Assembly: GCF_020497125.1 (NCBI RefSeq)
Contig: NC_059073.1
Location: 13,723,225 to 13,787,224, forward strand
Direction of reading: 5' to 3'
Length of the DNA: 64,000 bases
Source: Mauremys mutica
Lineage: Eukaryota; Chordata; Testudines; Geoemydidae
Translations under genes and position numbers: made by a program
The notes under the pieces: model-generated
The model's database searches: none
The model's input: only the letters and a program-made list of their open reading frames with translations
Told to the model about the DNA's origin: nothing
Shown here: in pieces, positions 56,390 to 64,000 of the stretch
Position numbering within the stretch: the first letter of the stretch is position 1
Layout of the letters: each line of letters begins with the position of its first letter

Positions 56390-57780
56390 GTATAGATAAT
56401 ATATCAAAAATAGGAAGGAAGGGTTAATAGGCATCACGTTGTTAAGCCATTGTATACAGGGTTCTGTGTTACACTTGCACATGTGATGGAAGATTGAACA
56501 TTAAGGGCATGATCACTGCATTCAGTGGCAAGACTCCCTTTGACTTCAGATCTACTATAGACTAAAGGGTTGATCCAAAGCCCATGAGTGCATGTCCCAA
56601 ATTTAGGGCTGTTAGTATATTTGTCACCCATGTATGTAGTTGGATAATAGACGATACCGGTTCTGAATAAGTGAATCATATTGGATAAAATGGATTGTAC
56701 TGTCCTCATAAGTAGTAAGCTATCTTAAAAAGCTTAAAATTAATTTGCTCAAGTTTCCAGCTGTCAAACATAGATTTCACATTAGATATTCCCAAATTTA
56801 GGATGTGTTTTTATACTACTAGTCATAACATTGGTTCTTTTCTGGGAAGCCTGTGCATATTCTCACTCATAATTTGAGGTGCCTGCACCAGAGTGATCGG
56901 GAACCTTCTGGACAGCCCATTGTGGTTCACATGACTGCTGTTTCATCATACCACACATTCAGGGCCAGAGGTTATATAAGAGGGATGAGAGCCTTAGCTA
57001 CGTCATTTTCTTTCTTCCAGCCAAAAGTTGCAGTGTCTAACACTGCAGTTTATTAGCTTTAAGCACACACAGATATAAGCAATAAGTTTAGAATGGCCCA
57101 CATATTTACCTATATTCTGAGACAGTATCGAGTAATCAACAATGGGTCCGTGCTGGCCAAACGCCTTCCTGTCAGGAGATATTTTGAAATCTATTTCGGT
57201 GAAAGTTGCTGTAAAATGTAAGAATGTGATCATTAATCCCTGTGTCAATAGCTTTAGAAACTGGTGAAAGAGAGTCCTTCCCTGATTACATCTACACCCT
57301 CAGGATCCAAGAGGCCAGACTGAATATTTCCATTGGAAAGAAACCAAGCAGGACTGTTCAGTAGCTTCTTGCAGCTCTCTGGACTGGGAGGGAAGGCTGG
57401 GTTGACAAAGCTATGAAAATCAGGAAAACCTGATTTAAAAAAATAGAATATGTTCAGAACGAAGAAAGATGTAGATAAAATGAGATTATGTAATGTTAAG
57501 CTCCTGCCAAATGATGCTTCCTTAAAATAAATTTCATGAATTTATTCCCTGCATTGAATTAGCTTTAGCAGGACAGAGCTCTGATTGCTGACTTGGATTA
57601 GACTGGATCACCAGCTCTCTTTGAAGTAAGATTTTAAAGGGGGGAACGAAACTAAAGGTATAATAAGTATATTATGTTTCCTAAAAGAGTATAGCTACAA
57701 CATAGGAAAAGCTGTAAACGCAAAATATCCTGTTACAGTTAAAAACAGGGGCTAATGAAATGGGTATAAACAGCTCATGG
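56390..57780. other. Unique DNA, no gene seen
   Basis: No supported feature. Confidence 0.5.
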
Positions 57781-57973
57781 GGGGAGGGATAGCTCAGTGG
57801 TTTGGGCATTGGCCAGCTAAACCTAGGGTTGTGAGTTCAATCCTTGAGGGGGGCCACTCAGGGATCTGGGGCAAAAATCAGTACTTGGTCCTGTTAGTAA
57901 AGGCAGGGGGCTGGACTCAATGACCTTTCAAGGTCCCTTCCAGTTCTAGGAGATAGGTATATCTCCTATTATT
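57781..57973 (+). repeat. tRNA-derived SINE with CR1-like tail (turtle Cry I type)
   Basis: A-box 'tagctcagtgg' at 57,790-57,800 and B-box 'gagttcaatcc' at 57,833-57,843, then 'gggggctggactcaatgacc' and 'tttcaaggtcccttccagtt' and the end 'ggtatatctcctattatt'. Closely similar to the copy at 25.8 kb, with fewer apparent gaps. Confidence 0.85.
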
Positions 57974-58530
57974 ATAGCTCTTCATGTTATTGTGGCACTC
58001 ATAGCCCTAACATATTGTGATTAGATAAGGGGAGTAGTGATCATACACATAACACTGAAATGATCTCTCTCAGCCTATTACTCCCAAAGTATGGGTATCA
58101 CCTATTCTGTAAATTGCTACACCCATCTGGGTGTTCCCCCCCAAGAGTGCTTTAGAAAGAACCTCATTATAAGCTTGGAAGATTATGCCATGAGGTCCTA
58201 CGGGCTCATAAAATAACTGATTTGAGGAAAAATTGCCAAGCAGGATAATCCACCTCATAGGAAATCCCCTAGAAGAATTCACTTTGCAGTACTTGAAGCA
58301 GGAAGGCTGGGCATGATTTAAAATATTTAACACTTCACAGGGAAATCTAGACTACCTTATATCACCTTGATATTGTGTACACATTATTAATACACATCTT
58401 GTAACTAATATGGAGGCTTTTTATTTTATGAAGTTTTATATTCAAGACCACAATATCCTCATTGTGGTAGTGTCCAGAGTTCTCTACAATATTTCAAATA
58501 ACTGTAAGAGGGTGTATTATAGAGTGAGAG
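57974..58530. other. Unique DNA, no gene seen
   Basis: No supported feature. Confidence 0.5.
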
Positions 58531-59245
58531 TGTGATGGGGCAGCATGCCAAGCCCCTGCCTATTCCACGAACACAGACCACTCTGAGACCTCCTTGCTTC
58601 TACACACCACCATGTTGTTTATTTACAGTGCTTTAGTCCCTACACCAATGCTTATCAGTGACTCCGCACCGTCACGCTGTATCTCAACTTTCTAACCCCT
58701 TCTCCAAAAGAGGGGGGGGAGGGATAAGGTATATCTACTCAGAGAACTTCCTTTGTCTGGCTCTCCTAACCTTCTGTTTCTTTCCTTCTCTTCTCCTCTA
58801 AGCAAGCCTTCCTGTGCCCTTTTTATACAGCTTCCCTTTCAGAGGGCTAATTGGTTCATTGACTCACTCTCCCCAATCAGTCCTCTGTCCAATTAGGCCT
58901 TCTCCAAGGGAACCGAATTAAGTACTAATAGGGTATGTGTACACAGCACCTAGACACCCTCAGCTGCCCATGCCAACCGACTCCGGCTCACAGACTCTGG
59001 CTGTGGGGTTGTTTCATTGCTGTGTAGACTTCCAGGTTCAGGCTGAAAGGTGAGGGAGGGTCCCAGAGCTCGGGCTCCAGCTCAAGCCCCAGAAGCATCC
59101 ACAGTAATGAAACAGACCTGTAGCCCAAGCCCCATGAGCCTGAGTCGGCTGGCATGGGCCAGCCGAGGGTGTCTAGGTGCTGCGGAGACATATCCATAGT
59201 GACCAGAGTGCTGACTCAAGTGCTAGTCCTCAGCACTCTGTCACA
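58531..59245 (-). mobile_element. Probable solo LTR carrying a nested MITE
   Basis: Plus-strand ends tgtgatgggg and ctctgtcaca give TG...CA. On the minus strand a TATAAAAAG box (plus 58,817-58,829) precedes AATAAA (plus 58,618-58,623) by about 200 bases, as in a U3-R-U5 LTR. Flanking pentamers do not match, so the call rests on ends and promoter layout. The MITE occupies 58,931-59,195. Confidence 0.55.
58931..59195. mobile_element. MITE with ~33-bp inverted ends, nested in an LTR
   Basis: The left end 'tatgtgtacacagcacctag' continues 'acaccctcagctg'. The reverse complement of the right end reads 'tatgtctccgcagcacctag', then 'acaccctcggctgg'. The ends thus pair over about 33 bases with few mismatches. 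Interior halves (tccagg...cgggctccagctcaagcccc) also fold. The target duplication may be atag, but this is unsure. Related by its end motif to the 31.7-kb MITE. Confidence 0.7.
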
Positions 59246-62200
59246 AACTGTAACAAAACAAGTTAAAAGAGAGAGCTGTCCACATCCAGATTAGTCCAAA
59301 CTATATTTAAGGGAGCTTTCCAGACTGTGTTTACAGGCATTCAGGCTACAGGGAACAACTCCTGTAGCAGGGCTCATCAAGCTCTGGCATTCATCCCTTC
59401 TTTCCTTATTAAAATACTCTTGTATTCTAGAACAGGAAGTTCTATCTATGAGTCCACAGAAACTATTCTTGTGCCCTGGGTCAGCCAAGTCTGGTGTGCA
59501 AGCCCCACAGACTATTTCTGGGCTCTAGACCAGGGGGCATGCGAGCCCCAGAAGATGATTATTGTGCGCTGGACTCATTACTTCTAGTTTGCAGTTTTCC
59601 AAAGACAACTCTTGTGCCCTGTTTTAGCAGGTATTCAGATTCCGAAAGATGCCTTTTTTGCTGTGGTTGAGCGTTTGAGCTCCTGAAGTAGGTTTTTGTA
59701 TGATGGGCTGAGAAGGTCAGGGATCCTCACAGAGTCGAGCTGGGAAAGTTGTTTAAGAAATATTCTGGAAGGCACAGTTTTTCTAAGCTACTGCAGGTTG
59801 TATTTTTCATTTTTTGCCAGTTAAAATATTGCCATTGTCCTAAATAGACTGCAAGAATTGATCTCCCCCTCTAATTCCTCATCCTCCTTGGAAGGGCGAT
59901 GTTAGATGAAAACAGCGGTTTCTGAGACTTAGGCAATACTTGGAAAAATAGCAAACATCCCAGCAGCTGTTACCTACTCATACCTTTTTCCTCCATTTTC
60001 ACTGCATCTGGGACAGAGGCCTTCCTCTCTCCAAACAAAATGCATTCTGGTCATCAGTTCTCTTCACTTAGAGATCTAATCTGTATCCTGAGGTCATCAC
60101 TTGTTTGTTCTGTGGTTCCTGCTCACTTTGGAATGCTTCTAGTGCACCTCTGAAGTCTTTGCTTCCTTTCTTTTTCCTTCCCTGTTAATTTTTAAGGTGA
60201 TTGTCAGGCTGGTGACAGGTGCTGAATTGAGACTGAGGGCTTTCATCCATAGCACAGTACAGTATGAGAAGTAGCAGTGAAAGCATTCACATACCAGCAT
60301 GCCAGTGGTCTCTGTTCTGACTTGGAACGACCTTTTCTGTGAGTAACAGAACAGTCAATCTTCATGCAGTCTCAATACTACATGGTCTGTCTTCTGAGTT
60401 TGCCTATATGGGTTTGGCTTTACTGCTCTCTCTAGCAACAGGAGCATAAGTCAAAGTCCCCTGGGGTGTATGAATAGTGTTCTGAACAGTATTCCAAACA
60501 GACAGGCAGAAAATAAACAGGTTCATGAACTCTGGGTACCTCAGTGGCACTGCAGACCATTTGGCAGTGTACAAGAAGCGCAGCTGAAAAGAAATGTACT
60601 ATTGCTAATTTAAGTGCTGCAGTCAGGAATAAAATAGGATGGAGGCAGAAAACCCAAATATCAGTGACAATTTCCCTTACAATTGATGGATCTGGAATTG
60701 AAGCATCTCATAAAAGTCAATTAAACAGCATTGATCAGTTGGTAAAGAATGGGTGTTTGGGTGACATAAGTTTAAACAAGAATGAACTACTAACAATTTG
60801 TGCTGTTAAAAAAGTCAGCCACATTACCAGATCTTTGTCAAATCAAACTTATATTTGACACTCACAAGGAGAAACTACAAACATTTAAAGCCAGGAGGAT
60901 GATCTTTCATTTAAAAGTATCACTGTTTTCACAGAAGTCTATTCAAAATCCCATGTACCATTTGAAATGGGATGGGACAGCACTATACTTTGAATAGGTT
61001 GAGTAAAACCTTGCTAACAAAAAACTGACGTACTCAATCAGACTCCGAGAGCACTTATATAAAGTAACCTGTGCCACTCAATAAAGCAAAACCCACCCAC
61101 CAAACGTGGTAAGAAGATGATATATTGTCAGAGAAAACATTCTCCAAAATGTTTTCTTGTATGGATCAGCATTTCATTGATGAGTGCAAATTTGCCAAAT
61201 AAATAAAATTGTCTCTGCAGCAGGGATGCAAATCTCCAGAAATGATCTTTCACACATAATGTGCCCCTCACTAAGTCGGAGAATGTTAAAACTGAACGTG
61301 TTAGCAATTCTGTGAAATGGACTTCTATCAGTCAAATTAAAGATTTAATTATCTTTAAAAGAACACAGAGACTGTATCATATGCATTATGAAAACACACA
61401 AGGAAAGTGAAACTCCTGTCAGGGACAGAAATGACTGTTACACTAAAATGGAGAAACTTTTAGCCTTTGTTTCCTACAACAAAGTTCTGAAAACTCTGTA
61501 TCTGTGTGCAAAATTTTATTTACAAAGGCTAACAGATAAAGAAGCATTGGATATACTGTATTTCTAGCTAATGGTAATCTTAATCCATACAATCAATACT
61601 GGGAATATTTTACTTATACAGTAGAAACCTCTTAATTGGGACAATCCAGTGAAGAACCTGATTAGTCCCTTACATACATCATAAAAGTGGTATTTTTTCA
61701 TTCTAGTTGTAGCACTTCACTAGAGAAACGGTGCCATACTTAATTTCAGGACTAAGGTGTCTAAGCAGCTATCTCAGCAAGAGAAGTGTCCATTGTTTAG
61801 TAGTCTGAAATGACTTGAAGCTAAATAAAACACTGTACTATGTAAAATAATGTATTAAATTGGCACTAATTGCATTTATCCTTATTTTTGATCTAATTTT
61901 TCTTTGATAATCATCACACTTATTTAATACCTGGTGAAACACAACTTATTTACTTGTCACTAGGCAAATGCAGTTCTGTTTGGCAAAAAAAAAATGCTAA
62001 TTGTGTTCATTTTAAACAGTAGTTATTGTTCACCAAAATTATGCTAAATTATTCTTTGGAAGATGCAGCTCAATAACCAGCTGTCCTGATTGTGTCCTCC
62101 TTAAGTGGAGTTTAACTGTGTCAGTAGTTCAGCTTTATTATATAATGAAGAATACCAGTGAAATTCTGACTCTGACTGACTCATTCTCTACTGAATAGTG

Positions 62201-62559
62201 TAATATTTGCAGATTTTATACAAAGAATACATTTAATGTCAGTACTTCAGTACTGTACTTTCAGCCTCTCATCGGATCAGTTTCACAACCCCAGTATTAA
62301 ATAAACAAACACTCGACAAGAGAACTATCTGTCTCATTGGTAAAAATTTTTGCACTCCCTAGTGATAGGAGTAAGGTTATGCCTGCTTGCAATGCCTTAT
62401 CCCCATGCCCCAGTTCATCCATTCAAGATGAGGCATAATTGAGCTCTAAGTGTGACATCAATACATACAGTATTCAGGAAATGCAAAATTGAGTGGCAGC
62501 TTGGAAACTTCAAAGCTGAATTCCTCATGGATGTGCTGTTATTTTTTGCTGTCATTTAA
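59246..62559. other. Unique AT-rich DNA, no gene seen
   Basis: About 3.3 kb with no repeat I can name. A 104-codon open frame at 60,544-60,858 shows no domain and is not supported as a gene. Confidence 0.5.
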
Positions 62560-62675
62560 CATTTATATTACAATAGTGCATAGAGACTAATCGGGTCAGA
62601 GCCCCATTGTGCTAGGTGCTGTACAGTCATAGTAAATGACAGTCCCTGCCCCAAAGAGCTTTACAGTCTGAAAGA
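62560..62675 (-). repeat. L2-like LINE 3' end
   Basis: 'gcatagagactaatcgggtc', 'agagccccattgtgctaggt', 'gctgtacagtcatagtaaat' and 'ccccaaagagctttacagtc' are the reverse complement of the L2-like 3' end at 40.95-41.07 kb. Less decayed than the copy at 1.3 kb. Confidence 0.65.
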
Positions 62676-63889
62676 TATGTCATTACAGGTAGATGAGACA
62701 AACAAGTCTGTTGGGCAGTGGGACACTGAATAACAAAAATGAAGGTTGTGCACAATTTTTAGCCAAAATATTCCATGTTTAGATGTATTTACTTTTTGCT
62801 AATAGTTGCACTTTAAGTCTCAAAAGTGAGCCGGACAGTCTGTAACTCCTATTCTTCACAGAGAGAGGGCAATAAGCTGCTATATGATAGTGATGTACGT
62901 TAATTTCTTGGCTGGCGTAATGGAGCATGCCGTTTTCATGTCACGTCACTCTAGGCATAGGAAATTGTGCCAGTCAGAAGTAATAACTTGCATTCTGTTC
63001 TGCCCAGGTGGAATCTTGAAGAGTTGGCTCCACCAAGCCACAATTGAGCCAGGAGATCCTCATGCATGTAAAACTTGAAAGATCAGGTGATACCAAGTTA
63101 TGAGGAAAGCAGTAGAGCACACTTACTTAGAAAGAGAGAGGCCTATTGCTCATACTTTAGAGTACTTAATTCATTCTTTATTCCTGATTGTGCAATAATT
63201 CTCATCTACTGATGTGTTGTATTGTGCCTTGTCCTTGTAGCTCTTTTTACTTAACATTCTTAATATTTTAGTCTTCTCATTGTCATGCCTCTGGCACATT
63301 CCGGGGCTGCATCATTTAGCATGGTCCGTTTTTTTTCCTCTCCCCCAATGACATGACAGAAATAGAAATATGTACATGGTGTAATATATGTCCTCAGGTT
63401 TTGCAGATGGCATTTGGGTGGACATATGCTGTGTGTCTTAAGCTGTTCAACATCATGCTTTTAAAAACACTTAGCTCCTCCCTCAAAATTATGCATTTCT
63501 GGCAGTTGTCAAGGTCTTGTGAAAGACCTTATTTTTATCATCATCAGCAGGAGTGTGAACTTCACAGTAAATTTCTTTGGAATCTAACTTGCAGTGTCAT
63601 CTGCGATAAAAATGTTCCATCCCATGCCTCTAGACTATATGGACTTCAGTCTAATCAATTATTTTTCTTTACACACACACAATAATTTTCTCTTAGCAGA
63701 AAAAAATCAGATATATTTTGAATCATTTGATGAATTAGAGGTGGGACTGGAAATTGGACCTCTTCTATTTTTTGTTTTGTCACATTTGAAGTATGACCTT
63801 GAGCAAATCATTTAGATTAAACTTCACTGGGGTTATTGTAGCGAAGGGTACTGCTCACTGTGAGTAAGAGTAGCAGAATCTCATCCTTA
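62676..63889. other. Unique AT-rich DNA, no gene seen
   Basis: Short CA run near 63,671-63,681. The 110-codon frame at 63,353-63,685 shows no domain. Confidence 0.5.
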
Positions 63890-64000
63890 ACCTTTCAGTA
63901 TCTCAGTTTACCCAACCACAGAACACACACAATAGTATCTCTCTGGGTCCTTTGAGATCTTTAGATGAAAAGTACTATATAACTGCAAAGTATTACTATT
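63890..64000 (+). repeat. MIR/L2-like 3' tail, cut by the window end
   Basis: 'cttaacctttcagtatctca', 'gtttacccaaccaca', then 'tttgagatctttagatgaaa' and 'agtactatataactgcaaag' with a TATTACTATT end follow the MIR/L2-type 3' region. It continues beyond the window. Confidence 0.5.

Noticed and set aside
60544..60858. 104-codon open frame
   Set aside because: No recognisable domain or neighbouring exon; consistent with chance in this composition.
63353..63685. 110-codon open frame
   Set aside because: No recognisable domain, low-complexity end, and no exon-like context.
1..64000. CRISPR array, bacterial operon, riboswitch or rRNA operon
   Set aside because: No regularly spaced repeats, no prokaryotic gene arrangement, and repeat content is clearly vertebrate.

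Overview
The window reads as a non-coding stretch of a turtle (Testudines) nuclear genome, intergenic or deep intronic. The evidence is the repeat fauna: tRNA-derived SINEs with a CR1-like 3' half, CR1 and L2-type LINEs, Penelope-like elements (PLEs) with a GIY-YIG domain, a DIRS-type element, hAT-like MITEs, solo LTRs and MIR relics. I found no host protein-coding gene, rRNA, CRISPR array, bacterial-type operon or terminator. Almost every open frame is a shadow frame in AT-rich DNA or part of a transposable element.

Layout. 1-16.8 kb is mostly old unique AT-rich DNA with a few relics: L2-like 3' ends, one 1.3-kb PLE with inverted arms at 3.1-4.4 kb, a CR1 end, a MITE fragment, a 5S-derived piece and a tRNA-like SINE. 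At 16.8-17.4 kb two hAT MITEs sit side by side. 19.9-20.3 kb holds a PLE tail with an 11-bp target duplication. 21.0-21.6 kb holds a GC-rich hAT element carrying a minisatellite. 22.8-28.9 kb is a mosaic of LINE 3' ends, a MIR, a tRNA SINE, a minimal PLE tail and a solo LTR. 29.2-32.7 kb is a decayed, nearly complete CR1-superfamily LINE into which a PLE and a MITE have inserted.

The most striking object is at 33,536-39,746 on the minus strand. It is a very young Ty3/gypsy-related LTR retrotransposon whose integrase lies upstream of reverse transcriptase. That Ty1/copia-like order defines the Gmr1-like group. Its capsid region resembles the SCAN domain of vertebrate zinc-finger factors. Its two LTRs look identical by eye, and it is flanked by a GTTGT duplication. 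Two defects are visible: a one-base frame break inside the integrase C-terminal region, and a missing leader and primer-binding site where the 5' LTR abuts gag.

To the right lie an L2-like LINE end (40.2-41.1 kb), MIR relics, a decayed DIRS-like tyrosine-recombinase retrotransposon (46.1-48.5 kb), a reversed CR1 3' end (53.3-54.2 kb), a solo LTR nested inside another solo LTR (54.9-56.4 kb), a second tRNA SINE (57.8 kb), and an LTR with a nested MITE (58.5-59.2 kb). The nesting gives a relative order of insertions: the LINE and outer LTRs are older, PLE, MITE and inner LTR insertions are younger, and the Gmr1-like element is probably the most recent. All family names come from motif recognition by eye, without database searches.
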